The notes: generated from the sequence alone by a model not told the origin. Counted from the first letter of the stretch, positions 34,618 through 43,721 are shown. The stretch: DNA of 64,000 nucleotides from Bacillota bacterium (GCA_022769485.1 JALEJU010000006.1:62001-126000); one strand, 5' to 3'. A program made the numbers and translations.

Positions 34618-35084
34618 CTACTTTTTTATCTTCTCTCCCGTGAATGGATCAAGATACTCTTTCAGGCTTATCTGGTCTTCTGCAATATCATTCCGAAGTT
34701 GTGTACGTATGTACTCTTCTATTCTCTTCTGATTCTTCCCTACTGTCGTGACATAATATCCTCGACACCAGAAATGTCGATTCCCATATTTGTATTTCAG
34801 ATTTGCAAATTTGTAAAAAATCACCAGAGAGCTTTTTCCCTTGAGATATCCGACTATTTGTGAAATAGAATATTGAGGCGGAATCGAAACAATCATGTAT
34901 ATATGATCCGGGCACGCTTCCGTTTCGATTATTTCTATTCCTTTTCTCGCACACAGCAGTCTTAATATTTTTCCTATCTTACTTTATATTTTCCATAGAT
35001 TTCCTGCCTTCTGTACTTTGGATCGAAAATTATGTGATATTTACAGTTCCAAGTTATGTGTGCTAAACTGTTATTGTCTTCCAT
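34618..35084 (-). pseudogene. tnpA: IS200/IS605-type transposase TnpA, frameshifted
   Basis: From ATG 35084 (after AGGAGG) the frame reads MEDNNSLAHITWNCKYHIIF, the standard start of IS200 TnpA, but meets TAG after 36 codons. A one-base shift near 34980 restores 'KIGKILRLLCARKG ... EACPDHIYMIVSIPP', 'NLKYKYGNRHFWCRGYYV' and 'SLKEYLDPFTGE' to the stop at 34618. In addition the HUH metal motif, normally HIH, reads HIY. So this HUH single-strand transposase is inactive for two independent reasons. No accessory TnpB/IscB gene is present. Confidence 0.88.
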
Positions 35085-35252
35085 TAGACATTCCTCCTCT
35101 GCTTTTGTGAGATTGGTTGGCGACCATTCCCGTCATAGCATAGGAGATTTTCTTTTCCTAAAACTCAAGTTCCTTGATCGCACCGGCATAGCCGGTGGAT
35201 TATTGATCTACCTCGCTTCCGCTCGGCAGATCCTCCGCTAAAGCCTTTACAC

Positions 35253-35289
35253 TAAAAAAAGAGCCTTTGCAGAATTACTCCAAAGACTC
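35253..35289 (-). terminator. Terminator downstream of the SLH protease gene
   Basis: GAGCCTTTG (35261-35269) pairs with CAAAGACTC (35281-35289, one mismatch); the adjoining seven A residues (35254-35260) give a U-tract in the leftward transcript. It is 205 bp past the stop codon. Confidence 0.65.
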
Positions 35290-35493
35290 GATTTCATTCG
35301 TTTTAGGTCTCAAAACATGCGATTCACGAAAGAGATCAGAGATATAAAACATGGATGCTATCTGGTCGACAATCTGTTGTTACAACTTGATCAAAGTTCG
35401 TTTAATCGCCACACAGGGGGCTGGATAATTCTACTGGTGGCGATATTGTAACACTCAAGAAGTTTATTTGTAAAGAGATTCGCTGAACATTAG

Positions 35494-37383
35494 TTATAAA
35501 TCCAGTATTGTAATAAGCATACAAGGAACACCGAGCGTAATTGACCCTAAACATACTACTTTTCCATAATTGGGATTTTTATACATAAGCGTAGGATTCC
35601 CATTTTTATCATTGAAACCATGGAAGAAATAGTATCCGCACTCTTCAAGTGTATCGTAGTAATTGTTAAGAGACGATTCTACATTACGAATATCGGTTAA
35701 TTTATATGCATACGAATCATCTTTTTGGTAATGAGGCAGTATTCCGTTAATCTTACCAAAATCTGGTATTCTGTATGCTTCTGAATAGAATGGAATACGT
35801 ATTTTTTGCACAGTAACGTAAATTGTCGTTGTTTGAATTGGTGAATCATCTTCATCCGTATAAAGACATACTTGGATGGTTGTTCTTCCGGAATTTAAGC
35901 CCATTATGTACAAAGGGATGTCTAATCCTCTCCATTCACCCCATTCGCAATCAACCACTGAATTATCCGCAATGATGTATTCTACTGTAAAGCTGCCATC
36001 ATAATTTTCCTGCTGAACAGAAATAGTTATTTCTTCTAATTCATCAACATCTACAACTGCAGAAGAGGCACATGTCATGTATGATGCGTTTTTACTAATT
36101 GTCTTGATCGGGAGCCTAGAAATAGAAGTCCTTTTTAAAGAATTCATTTTATGGATTGGAACTGCTAAGTTTAAATTTTGCCCTTCTGTGAATCCACCAG
36201 ACGTAATTCCAATAAGTTCGCCCGAAGAATTTAATAAAGCTCCGCCACTACTTCCAGGGGAAATTGGCGCAGTTATTTGGATATACTGAATACCATCTAT
36301 TATTCTGCTTGCACTTGAAATAAGGCCTTGTGAGATTGTATTTTCAAGTCCCAAAGGGCTTCCTATTGTAAATACTGTAGCCCCTGTAGAAAGATTCGTT
36401 GAATCCCCAATGTTTAAAAATGAAAAGTTGCTACCACGTACTTTTAAAATTGCTAAATCATTTTCTTCATCAAAATCACACACACCTTCAACGATATAAT
36501 TTTTTCCGTCATTAGTGTAAACAACAGCAGAATATGCGTTCTCGATAACATGATAATTAGTCACCGCATGTCCGCTTGAATCAATAAATACCCCACTTCC
36601 ACTGGCTGTCAACTGGTTACTCTTATCATAAATTGCAATATAAAACGTTGAAGAAGAGCATTTTTCGAATATTTGTTCAGCCGATAGTTCTGATCCTCCG
36701 ATTGATTTTCCCAAAAGGGTTATTTCTTTACGGGCATTTACGTCCGCCATCCTATTTACAATTGCAGCAACTTCTGCTCGTGTAATATTACTTGTAGCAT
36801 TAAATGTTCCGTATTTGTCACTTCCGGTCAAAATCCCTGCTTTATACAATCGATATACTGCTACGCCATAAGATTCATAACCTGAAACATCAGGAATATC
36901 ACCATTTGAAATTTGATTAATACTTGCAAAAGTCTCAACAGGCAGTGCCGAAGCCATGATTAAAGCAAACTGAGCACGTGTTGCTTTTGTAGAATAATCT
37001 GCGAATTGATTCGCTGAAATAATGTTATGGTGAACGGCATAATTTACGTAAACTTGGTACCATGGAGTTCCTTGCGCAAAATTACCATCACCGCCATTGT
37101 AGATATCATAAAGTCTACAAGCTAAAGCTAAGGTTTCTGCAACGGTAATATTTCCGTTTGGGTTAAATGATGTTGCATCTACGCCTTTCACCAACCCATA
37201 TTCATATGCCTTTTGAACATTTTCGGCATACCAAGAAGTTGGCAGGACATCTGAAAATTGTCCGATAGAATAATTATTAACCACCCTAAAATTTGCGAAA
37301 CCATCAGATGACGCGAATGATGATGAACCCATAGCCAAAATCATGACAAACGAAAACATCAGTGAAATTATTTTCCTTTTCAT
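35494..37383 (-). CDS. Secreted SLH-domain trypsin-like serine protease
   Basis: 629 aa from the ATG at 37383 (AGGAAAAAG upstream). Signal peptide about 1-25. Three SLH repeats cover ~42-92, ~105-148 and ~163-215 (the third with the typical 'NITRAEVAAIVNRM'), which would hold the protein on cell-wall polymers. An HtrA/S1C-like protease domain (~235-415) has the full triad: His278 in 'NYHVI', Asp309 in 'ENDLAILKV', Ser379 in 'SPGSSGGAL'. No PDZ domain follows; residues ~440-530 look like an Ig/bacterial-surface beta domain and ~540-629 are unrecognised. Base composition is more AT-rich than the neighbours and transposase relics flank it, suggesting acquisition. Substrate unknown. Confidence 0.85.
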   Translation of the reverse strand: MKRKIISLMFSFVMILAMGSSSFASSDGFANFRVVNNYSIGQFSDVLPTSWYAENVQKAYEYGLVKGVDATSFNPNGNITVAETLALACRLYDIYNGGDGNFAQGTPWYQVYVNYAVHHNIISANQFADYSTKATRAQFALIMASALPVETFASINQISNGDIPDVSGYESYGVAVYRLYKAGILTGSDKYGTFNATSNITRAEVAAIVNRMADVNARKEITLLGKSIGGSELSAEQIFEKCSSSTFYIAIYDKSNQLTASGSGVFIDSSGHAVTNYHVIENAYSAVVYTNDGKNYIVEGVCDFDEENDLAILKVRGSNFSFLNIGDSTNLSTGATVFTIGSPLGLENTISQGLISSASRIIDGIQYIQITAPISPGSSGGALLNSSGELIGITSGGFTEGQNLNLAVPIHKMNSLKRTSISRLPIKTISKNASYMTCASSAVVDVDELEEITISVQQENYDGSFTVEYIIADNSVVDCEWGEWRGLDIPLYIMGLNSGRTTIQVCLYTDEDDSPIQTTTIYVTVQKIRIPFYSEAYRIPDFGKINGILPHYQKDDSYAYKLTDIRNVESSLNNYYDTLEECGYYFFHGFNDKNGNPTLMYKNPNYGKVVCLGSITLGVPCMLITILDL

Positions 37384-37507
37384 ATTTAATCTTTTTCCTT
37401 TTCTTCTCAAGAGAATAAAAACCATTACAACTACAACTTTGCCTGTTAAAACGGATTATATCACACCATTTTCAAATTTCAACAGTTTCAGTCTTGGATT
37501 TATATTA

Positions 37508-37740
37508 TGAAAGTGGACACGATAAATAAGCTACACTACAATTAGGTAAACACAAAAGGAGGCATCCCATATCCACAAGTATAACTGGAAACCAGTATGA
37601 CGAAGACTTTAAACACACCCTCATCAATCTGTATCAACCCAGTGAAAAATCTCAATCTACGCTCTGTTAGAAATACGATGCGCCCGCTGCAAATCTTGGT
37701 CGCTAAATCAAACAACATTCAACCATTGAAACCTGACGTT
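37508..37740 (+). pseudogene. IS3-family transposase OrfA remnant
   Basis: TGAAAGTGGACAC at 37508 resembles an IS3-type terminal repeat. A good ribosome site AAAAGGAGG (37553-37561) precedes a degenerate start (ATA where ATG is expected, 37569), then 'STSITGNQYDEDFKHTLINLYQ' type coding, followed by in-frame stops and 'IKQHSTIET', which matches the HTH region of IS3 OrfA proteins. The remainder and OrfB are missing or unrecognisable. Confidence 0.7.
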
Positions 37741-38137
37741 GGTTTCGTAATAGTCGCATTTAAAAAATGCTTATAATAAGCAGAGCCAGTCAACAAGTCC
37801 TATGTTTCACTCTAATCTAAGATCTCACTATGACACTTAATGTTGTGATGTTGTGCTATCACTTTCAAAGAGAGGTTGCCCCTTTTGCTTTACATTTCAA
37901 AAACTCAAAACTCTATTATGCTATTTTCACAGCATCGGAATGAACGATTAACGATGAGCGATTGAAAGAAGACTGTTCAGAGGGTGCTTTTTGCCTCAGC
38001 TTTCAAACAATCTGAGCTTTTGCGCTGGCATCGCTCATTTTCAAAAAATAAGACCTGCAAGTTTTTTGTTACTTGTTCTCAGAATTCCGGTGTATGATGT
38101 TTGTTTGAAACTCCTTTTAACATAGAACTACACTCCA

Positions 38138-39037
38138 TTAATCATCACACTTATATCCGAAATTGGAGATCAGAAAATCGCTGTCTCTCCAATTTCCCTT
38201 CACTTTTACCCATAATTCCAAAAATACCTTGGTGCCCAAAAGCGCCTCGATTTCCAGTCTTGCGCTTTTGCCGATCCCCTTCAGCTTCTTTCCGTCTTTT
38301 CCTATAATAATGCCCTTATGAGATTTTTTCTCACAGTAAATCACAGCGCCGATCTTTGTCAGCTTTTCCCCCTCTTTATAGGATTCCAGCTCCACGGCCA
38401 CGCCGTGAGGAACTTCGTCGGAAAGATAAAGCAGCATCTTTTCCCGTATGATTTCGCTGACAAGGAACCGCTCCGGATGGTCGGTAACCATGTCCTCCGG
38501 GAAAAACATCGGACCTTCTTCCGCCATGGATTCCGCTTTCTCGATCAGCATGTCTACATTCTTTCCTTCCAGCGCGGAAATTCCGTAGACTTCATCAAAC
38601 AGACCCATCGCCCGATATTCTTCGTAAACCCTGCGGAATACATCCGGAGGCATCTTATCAATTTTATTGATTACAAGGATTTTCGGGGTATCCGTTTGTT
38701 TCAGCATATCCAAAATATACTGGTCGCCGGGGCCTGCATCCAACGGACTGTCCACCAGGAAAAAGATCACATCCACTTCTTTGAGCGTGTGGATTGCCAT
38801 ATCGGTCATGCAGCTGCCCAGCTTGTTCCGGGGTTTATGAATGCCCGGCGTATCAATAAAAATAAGCTGACAATCCTTTTCATCCCCATTTAATCGTGTA
38901 TGAATTCCCCGGATACTGTTTCGTGTAGTTTGGGGCTTTTCCGTAGTAATTGCGATCTTTTCTCCCAAGATTGCATTCAAAAGCGTTGATTTTCCAACGT
39001 TAGGACGTCCAATAATACCTACAAACCCTGATTTCAT
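38138..39037 (-). CDS. era: GTPase Era
   Basis: 299 aa. G1 'GRPNVGKSTLLNAI' (10-23), G3 'DTPGIHKP' (~62), G4 'NKID' (~124) and the C-terminal KH domain 'GIIIGKDGKKLKGIGKSARLEIE' region (~240-265) with 'LWVKVKGNWR'. Era binds the 3' end of 16S rRNA and acts in 30S maturation. It follows cdd by 40 bp. Confidence 0.98.
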   Translation of the reverse strand: MKSGFVGIIGRPNVGKSTLLNAILGEKIAITTEKPQTTRNSIRGIHTRLNGDEKDCQLIFIDTPGIHKPRNKLGSCMTDMAIHTLKEVDVIFFLVDSPLDAGPGDQYILDMLKQTDTPKILVINKIDKMPPDVFRRVYEEYRAMGLFDEVYGISALEGKNVDMLIEKAESMAEEGPMFFPEDMVTDHPERFLVSEIIREKMLLYLSDEVPHGVAVELESYKEGEKLTKIGAVIYCEKKSHKGIIIGKDGKKLKGIGKSARLEIEALLGTKVFLELWVKVKGNWRDSDFLISNFGYKCDD

Positions 39038-39077
39038 GCTTTATTTCCTTTTCATAATATTTTTATTGTAAACCCAA

Positions 39078-39464
39078 CTACTCCGCAGATAACCGGAACC
39101 CGCATGCAAGCAGTTCTTTCAGCGTACAACATTCCAAATGCTCCGCATCTATTCCGGTTATCACCCGCAGATTTGTATTGAACTCATAGAGAAACTGCCG
39201 GCAGATACCGCAGGGCCATGCCTTGCCTTCAGAGGAAGCCACCGCAATGGCCTCGAATTCACGAAACCCATCTGAAATCGCCTTTCCCACAGCCACACGC
39301 TCCGCGCATATAGTCGCTCCGTAGCTGGAATTTTCGACATTGACGCCGGTAAATACCCGTCCTTCTTTTGTCAGCAAAGCCGCTCCTACCCGAAACCCCG
39401 AATAAGGTGCATATGCCCGGTTCAGCACGGCTTTTGCCTGCCTGTAAAGTTCTCTGTCTTCCAT
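39078..39464 (-). CDS. cdd: Cytidine deaminase
   Basis: 128 aa homotetrameric type. 'NSSYGATICAERVAV' carries the catalytic Cys-Ala-Glu, 'WPCGICRQFLYEF' the two other zinc Cys. Deaminates cytidine and deoxycytidine to uridine forms for pyrimidine salvage. Ten bp after ybeY; the diacylglycerol kinase gene often found here is absent. Confidence 0.97.
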   Translation of the reverse strand: MEDRELYRQAKAVLNRAYAPYSGFRVGAALLTKEGRVFTGVNVENSSYGATICAERVAVGKAISDGFREFEAIAVASSEGKAWPCGICRQFLYEFNTNLRVITGIDAEHLECCTLKELLACGFRLSAE

Positions 39465-39474
39465 ATGTTCCCCG

Positions 39475-39927
39475 CTATCTGACCAAACCGATCCGATCCA
39501 TTACGCCCTCTTCCCGCCGGCGCATGTCTTCCTTTTCATCCTCTTCCATATGATCGTACCCTAAAAGATGGAATAAACTGTGGACAAACAGATAGACGAT
39601 CTCCCGCTCCGGCGAATGGCCGAAATCGTCGGCCTGGAGCAAAGCCTGTTCTGTGCAGATAACCACATCCCCCAGACAGAGCGGCCCCTCCTCAGGTAAA
39701 TCCGAAATACGGTCAAACTGAGGAAAGGAAAGCACATCGGTTACTTTATCCTTCTGCCGGTAAATGCGGTTCAATTCCCGGATCTCCTCCGCGCCTACAA
39801 ATGTAACCGACACAGAAGTTCGTTCAGGATCCACTCCTTCTTCCCGAATGCCGATTTCTCCCGCCTGCTTCATTTTTTCGATGATAACTGAATTCGGAAT
39901 CTGTTCCTCGCTGAAAATAAGTTCCAT
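39475..39927 (-). CDS. ybeY: Endoribonuclease YbeY
   Basis: 150 aa. The zinc motif HxxxHxxxxDH is present in 'HSLFHLLGYDHMEEDE' (~117-132), and 'TDVLSFPQ' near 83 is typical. YbeY takes part in 16S rRNA 3'-end maturation and ribosome quality control. It lies between phoH and cdd-era, which also serve rRNA maturation. Confidence 0.97.
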   Translation of the reverse strand: MELIFSEEQIPNSVIIEKMKQAGEIGIREEGVDPERTSVSVTFVGAEEIRELNRIYRQKDKVTDVLSFPQFDRISDLPEEGPLCLGDVVICTEQALLQADDFGHSPEREIVYLFVHSLFHLLGYDHMEEDEKEDMRRREEGVMDRIGLVR

Positions 39928-39956
39928 AGCTCGTCCCTTTCTTCTGTACAGTAGGT

Positions 39957-40940
39957 CTATTCTTCTATTTCCGGATGCTCTTTTTGATACCGGTCGTATG
40001 CGTTAATAATCCGTCTGACTAAAGAGTGGCGCACTACGTCCGCATCGTTCAGAAAGCAAAAATCGATGCCCTTTACGCCTTCCAGCACAGAAACCGCGTC
40101 TTTTAAACCCGACTTTTTACCTCTCGGTAAATCGATCTGCGTCAAATCTCCGGTTACCACAGCCTTCGACCCAAAGCCCAGTCTGGTCAAAAACATCTTC
40201 ATCTGTTCTCTGGTAGTATTCTGCGCTTCGTCCAGAATAATAAAGGAATTATCCAGCGTTCTTCCTCTCATATACGCCAAAGGAACCACTTCGATGGTTT
40301 CTCTTTCCCGCAGACGCAGAGCACTGTCTCTTCCCAGAATGTCATAAAGCGCGTCATACAGCGGCCGAAGATACGGATCTACTTTTTCCTGTAAATCGCC
40401 GGGCAGAAAGCCAAGCCGCTCGCCCGCCTCTACCGCCGGCCGAGCCAGAATAATCTTCTCCACCTCTTTATTTTTAAATGCCGTAACCGCCATCGCCACG
40501 GCTAAATAGGTTTTTCCCGTTCCCGCGGGACCGATACCAAATACAATATCTTTTTCCCGAATACTTTTCGCATAAGCGGTCTGCCCTAATGTTTTGGGTT
40601 TTATGGGCTTCCCTTTATGGGTAAAGCAGATAATATCCTGACTCAGTTTGCTCTGCTTATAAGATATCCCCTGATCGTTCAGATTGATAATGTAATTTAC
40701 CTTTTGAACGTCCAGGGATTCTCCGCAGTCTGTTACCGCAAACAATTCACAGATAACCGCACCGGCTTTTTCCGCGTTTTCTCCCCGCAGAATGATCTCA
40801 TCCTGCCTTTGTATTATTTCCACTCCGTAATGTTCCCGCAGAATATTCATATTGGAATCCAGAGTCCCAAATACCTCATTCACACTCTGATCTGCGTTAA
40901 TCTTGATTTTTAATTCTCCGTTTTCGTACAATAACTCCAA
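39957..40940 (-). CDS. phoH: PhoH-like ATPase
   Basis: 327 aa from a TTG start with AGGAAGG about 9 nt upstream. N-terminal KH-like part (~1-110), then a P-loop NTPase with Walker A 'GPAGTGKTYLAVAMAV' (~136-151), 'ILARPAVEAGERLGFLPGDL' and Walker B 'FIILDEAQNTT', typical of YbeZ/PhoH, a putative RNA helicase-like partner of YbeY. Starts 3 bp after yqfD. Confidence 0.96.
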   Translation of the reverse strand: MELLYENGELKIKINADQSVNEVFGTLDSNMNILREHYGVEIIQRQDEIILRGENAEKAGAVICELFAVTDCGESLDVQKVNYIINLNDQGISYKQSKLSQDIICFTHKGKPIKPKTLGQTAYAKSIREKDIVFGIGPAGTGKTYLAVAMAVTAFKNKEVEKIILARPAVEAGERLGFLPGDLQEKVDPYLRPLYDALYDILGRDSALRLRERETIEVVPLAYMRGRTLDNSFIILDEAQNTTREQMKMFLTRLGFGSKAVVTGDLTQIDLPRGKKSGLKDAVSVLEGVKGIDFCFLNDADVVRHSLVRRIINAYDRYQKEHPEIEE

Positions 40941-40943
40941 AGA

Positions 40944-42155
40944 TTATATTCCTTCCTCCTCAGCCTCTTTCTGTGATTTTTCTTTTTCCGGAATAAAGGT
41001 TTTCGTTTCTCCTATTTCTTCCAGAACCTCGACCATGGCTGCCACCTCTATTATATTTTCTCCCGGGGAAAAACTCAAACTTTTATTTAAAATTTGCGCC
41101 TTTTCCGCTACATTTTCTTTCATTTCCTTTCGAAGAGCGGTTAAAGCCTCCTGTTTTATCTCCGCTTCGCTTTTTTTCACCTTCTGCAAAGTAACTTCTT
41201 TTACTGAAATAAAAGAGAGTTTCAGTTTAAAAGGCGTTTTCAGACGAATGAGTTCCGTCTCCTTCCGGATTCCCGAATCGAAAGGCCAAAACAGCTTTGT
41301 GGTATCAAAGGCGAAGCCATCGCATTGCAAAGAAATTCCCGGAATCCAAAAACCCGTTTCCGTACGTTTCAGATTCCATGCGTCCAGATAAAACAGAAAC
41401 CGATGATTTTGCTTCCCGTAGACTTCTCCCTCCGCATGCACAAAGCGAGACGTTTGAACTTCTTCCTCTCCGTTTCCGTAAGTAGTATCCGCCAAGGGAA
41501 CAATTCCGCTGATTAAGATTTCCCCTTTTTCAGCATAGCTTCCTTTTTCCACTTGAGCCAGCCCTTCACGGGGAATCACTTTTTCTACATAAGCGGATTC
41601 CTTCGCTACTATATGAGCCGGTTCGTCCGACTTCACCGTTTCTTCTTCTATGTGCCGCTCGGATAAGTCCACGCTGGCCATGGAACCGTGATATTTAATT
41701 CCAACCCAGCTGATCTCCTCAAATTCCCGATACAGAGCTACTTCTATTTTATCCAGATCTTCCGGTTTTCTGCATCCTTCATATAATCCTGCCGCCTTCA
41801 AAGACTGCCGCAGCTCTTCTTCCGATAAATGTTCGTATCCGTTAATCTGAATTTGCGAAACAAAAGCGTTTTGATAAAGTAAAATCAAAAAAAACAAACA
41901 GATTCCTACCAGCGTGGATTTCCGTCTGCTAATCTGATTCCATCGGAAGCGAAGCCCCCTTTCCTCTAAAACAGTAAGCCGGTATTTGCTTCCTGCGATT
42001 TTTTGAAAGGCTGTCCAGTTTTCGCTTTTTACCGAAACCTCCATTGCCAGATCGCCTTTCATCTTAATCCTGCGGAGGAGGATTTCCGCTTTTAAACAGC
42101 GGTTTACAAGCTTTTGTAATTCAAAACCTTCGACCAAAACCCGCTTTTCATCCAT
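40944..42155 (-). CDS. yqfD: Sporulation protein YqfD
   Basis: 403 aa. A cytoplasmic N-terminal region, one membrane helix at ~80-97 ('LVGICLFFLILLYQNAF') and a large extracytoplasmic part with a POTRA-like start 'INGYEHLSEEELRQSLKAAGLYEG' region, then a beta-rich domain. YqfD is a mother-cell sporulation membrane protein of unknown mechanism, nearly always encoded with YqfC; the two genes overlap by 8 bp here. Confidence 0.92.
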   Translation of the reverse strand: MDEKRVLVEGFELQKLVNRCLKAEILLRRIKMKGDLAMEVSVKSENWTAFQKIAGSKYRLTVLEERGLRFRWNQISRRKSTLVGICLFFLILLYQNAFVSQIQINGYEHLSEEELRQSLKAAGLYEGCRKPEDLDKIEVALYREFEEISWVGIKYHGSMASVDLSERHIEEETVKSDEPAHIVAKESAYVEKVIPREGLAQVEKGSYAEKGEILISGIVPLADTTYGNGEEEVQTSRFVHAEGEVYGKQNHRFLFYLDAWNLKRTETGFWIPGISLQCDGFAFDTTKLFWPFDSGIRKETELIRLKTPFKLKLSFISVKEVTLQKVKKSEAEIKQEALTALRKEMKENVAEKAQILNKSLSFSPGENIIEVAAMVEVLEEIGETKTFIPEKEKSQKEAEEEGI

Positions 42156-42411
42156 CCTCTTCTTCCTTCCCCTGATAAAGTTCGATCTGACGGATTTCGC
42201 CAGTTATATGCATTCTATTGTCTTCCAGGCGGTTAATAGAAAGCTCTTCGCCCGATAAAGATACAAAAAAAGCCCCGCAGTCTGCGATAATCGATTCTTC
42301 GCTGAGGAGAACCAGTCTTTTTACATTATCGACGACGCCGAACCTGCCTCCGATTAAAACCCGAGGGCGCTTAAAATCAAAATCATACAGCAGTTCATCC
42401 CCGATGGACAT
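42148..42411 (-). CDS. yqfC: Sporulation protein YqfC (YabP family)
   Basis: 87 aa, all beta, with 'RPRVLIGGRFGVVDNVKRLVLLSEESI' region (~14-40) and 'ISLYQGKEEEDG'-like acidic end typical of the YabP/YqfC family. Expressed under sigmaE in Bacillus. Translationally coupled to yqfD. Confidence 0.9.
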   Translation of the reverse strand: MSIGDELLYDFDFKRPRVLIGGRFGVVDNVKRLVLLSEESIIADCGAFFVSLSGEELSINRLEDNRMHITGEIRQIELYQGKEEEDG

Positions 42412-42463
42412 TTCGAAGCCTCCCTTCTCATACCGTGCCGTAACATGATATGTCCGAACGTAG

Positions 42464-42494
42464 AAAAAAATGCCCCGATCTTACGATCGGGGCA
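42464..42494 (-). terminator. Strong terminator after yqeY
   Basis: A perfect 10-bp stem (42471-42480 with 42485-42494, loop TTAC) is followed leftward by seven U residues (42470-42464). It separates rpsU-yqeY from the yqfC-to-era operon. Confidence 0.9.
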
Positions 42495-42510
42495 TCCTAC
42501 TGCATTTTTT

Positions 42511-42963
42511 CTAGGAAAGGAACTTATCCACTAATCCTTTCACAGCGCCGCCGTCGGCAACGCCTTTCGTCTTTCCCATTACAGCGCCCATGAGTTTCCC
42601 CATGTTCGACTTTCCGCTTCCGCTTTCGATTCCCATCTCTGCCGCGGTGGCTTTGATGATCTCCTGAACTTCCGCTTCCGTCAGCTGTGCAGGTAAGTAT
42701 TCTGTCAAAATTGCAATTTCTTTCTTATAAGCTTCTGACAAATCCGTTCTTCCGGCTTTTTCAAAATCTGAGAGGGCATCTTTTCTCATTTTTACTTGCT
42801 TGCTCAGGATTGCAATAATTCCCTGATCGTCAAGTTCTTCCCGATTATCTACTTCGTACTGCTTAATCGCCGCACGAGCAAAGCTAATCGTATTCTTTCT
42901 GACTTCATCCTTGGCTTTCATAGCCTCTTTAAAGTCACCTGCGAGTCTGTCTTTTAAAGACAT
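42511..42963 (-). CDS. yqeY: GatB/YqeY domain protein
   Basis: 150 aa from the ATG at 42963, eight bases after AGAGGTG; a GTG two codons upstream is less likely. Helical protein with 'SLKDRLAGDFKEAMKAKDEVRKNTI' region at the start and 'LPAQLTEAEVQEIIKATAAE' and 'MGKLMGAVMGKTKGVADGGAVK' later, matching the tail domain of GatB/YqeY. It may bind tRNA or assist amidation of charged tRNA; its role as a stand-alone protein is not settled. Follows rpsU by 15 bp. Confidence 0.93.
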   Translation of the reverse strand: MSLKDRLAGDFKEAMKAKDEVRKNTISFARAAIKQYEVDNREELDDQGIIAILSKQVKMRKDALSDFEKAGRTDLSEAYKKEIAILTEYLPAQLTEAEVQEIIKATAAEMGIESGSGKSNMGKLMGAVMGKTKGVADGGAVKGLVDKFLS

Positions 42964-42978
42964 GAACACAACACCTCT

Positions 42979-43158
42979 TTAGTATTTCTTAGCCTTCTTT
43001 CTGGCTGCTTCAGACTTTTTCTTTCTCTTTACGCTGGGCTTTTCGTAATGTTCTCTTTTTCTCAGTTCAGACATTACTCCATCTCTTGCGCAAGAACGCT
43101 TGAATCTCTTCAGAGCGCTTTCCAGGTTTTCACCTTCTCTTACAACTACCTGTGCCAT
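42979..43158 (-). CDS. rpsU: 30S ribosomal protein S21
   Basis: 59 aa read directly from the minus strand (start 43158, stop 42979-42981). It opens [20 protein letters not shown] and ends with a very basic tail '...[15 protein letters not shown]', the standard S21. It binds the 30S platform near the anti-Shine-Dalgarno. Ribosome site GGAGGGAGG lies upstream; a sigmaA promoter is at 43231-43259. Confidence 0.97.
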   Translation of the reverse strand: MAQVVVREGENLESALKRFKRSCARDGVMSELRKREHYEKPSVKRKKKSEAARKKAKKY

Positions 43159-43230
43159 TCACTTTATCCCTCCCTCCGTATTTTGAAATTTGATGCTCAG
43201 ATCCAAAAGAACGAGGTCTGCAATACGTTT

Positions 43231-43259
43231 ATTATACATGGATGCCGCCCAATAATCAA
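43231..43259 (-). promoter_or_regulatory. SigmaA promoter of rpsU-yqeY
   Basis: Minus-strand TTGATT (43259-43254), 17-bp spacer, TATAAT (43236-43231). RNA starts about 65 nt before the rpsU ATG. Confidence 0.75.
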
Positions 43260-43316
43260 GTCCATTTTTCAAGCGGCTCTGCTTTTTTCAAACCTATATA
43301 CTCCGCTTTTATCCAA

Positions 43317-43658
43317 TCAGCCGGGAGGCCACAGCATCTTCCGCTTTCCTAATAAATGGAAATGCAGATGCTGTACTGTCTGCAGTCCGTCTTCTCCGCA
43401 GTTGGAAACAAGACGGTATCCGTTTTCCAGTCCCAATTCTGCCGCAATATCCTTTACCTTTACCGCCAGATAACCTAACAGTTCCTGATCCTCTGCAGAA
43501 ACGGCGTCCAGGGAAGCGATATGCTTTTTGGGAATAATCAGCACATGAACCGGAGCCTGAGGCTCTAAATCATGAAATGCAATAATTTTATCGTCTTCAT
43601 ATACAACATTCGACGGAATTTCTTTACTCGCAATCATGCAAAAAATACAGTCGCTCAT
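43317..43658 (-). CDS. hinT: HIT family nucleotide-binding hydrolase
   Basis: 113 aa. 'DCIFCMIASKEIPS' start and the histidine triad 'QHLHFHLLG' near residue 98. HinT proteins hydrolyse adenosine phosphoramidates and aminoacyl-adenylates. The gene sits between mtaB and rpsU in the conserved block. Confidence 0.95.
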   Translation of the reverse strand: MSDCIFCMIASKEIPSNVVYEDDKIIAFHDLEPQAPVHVLIIPKKHIASLDAVSAEDQELLGYLAVKVKDIAAELGLENGYRLVSNCGEDGLQTVQHLHFHLLGKRKMLWPPG

Positions 43659-43721
43659 TTTCTTCGCTCCTTTCCTTTTTTACTGCTTCAATGATATACG
43701 GATTGTCCTGTTTCGTCAACG

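Larger units (their letters stand above)
34350..38130. other. Accessory island between recO and era
   Basis: recO and era are direct or near neighbours in most Firmicutes. Here about 3.8 kb of more AT-rich DNA separates them: a decayed IS200-type transposase, a secreted SLH-domain protease and a decayed IS3-type transposase, plus several hairpins. Stretches 34360-34617, 35085-35493 and 37740-38137 hold no gene I could support. Between 37954 and 38038 a 9-bp inverted repeat (ATGAGCGAT/ATCGCTCAT) encloses a smaller one (CTCAG/CTGAG). Insertion by transposition is inferred from the transposase remains; no target duplication was identified. Confidence 0.7.

Noticed and set aside
35056-35241. Rightward 61-codon open frame over the IS200 left side
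   Set aside because: No homology, overlaps the tnpA 5' region and the hairpin ends; likely chance.
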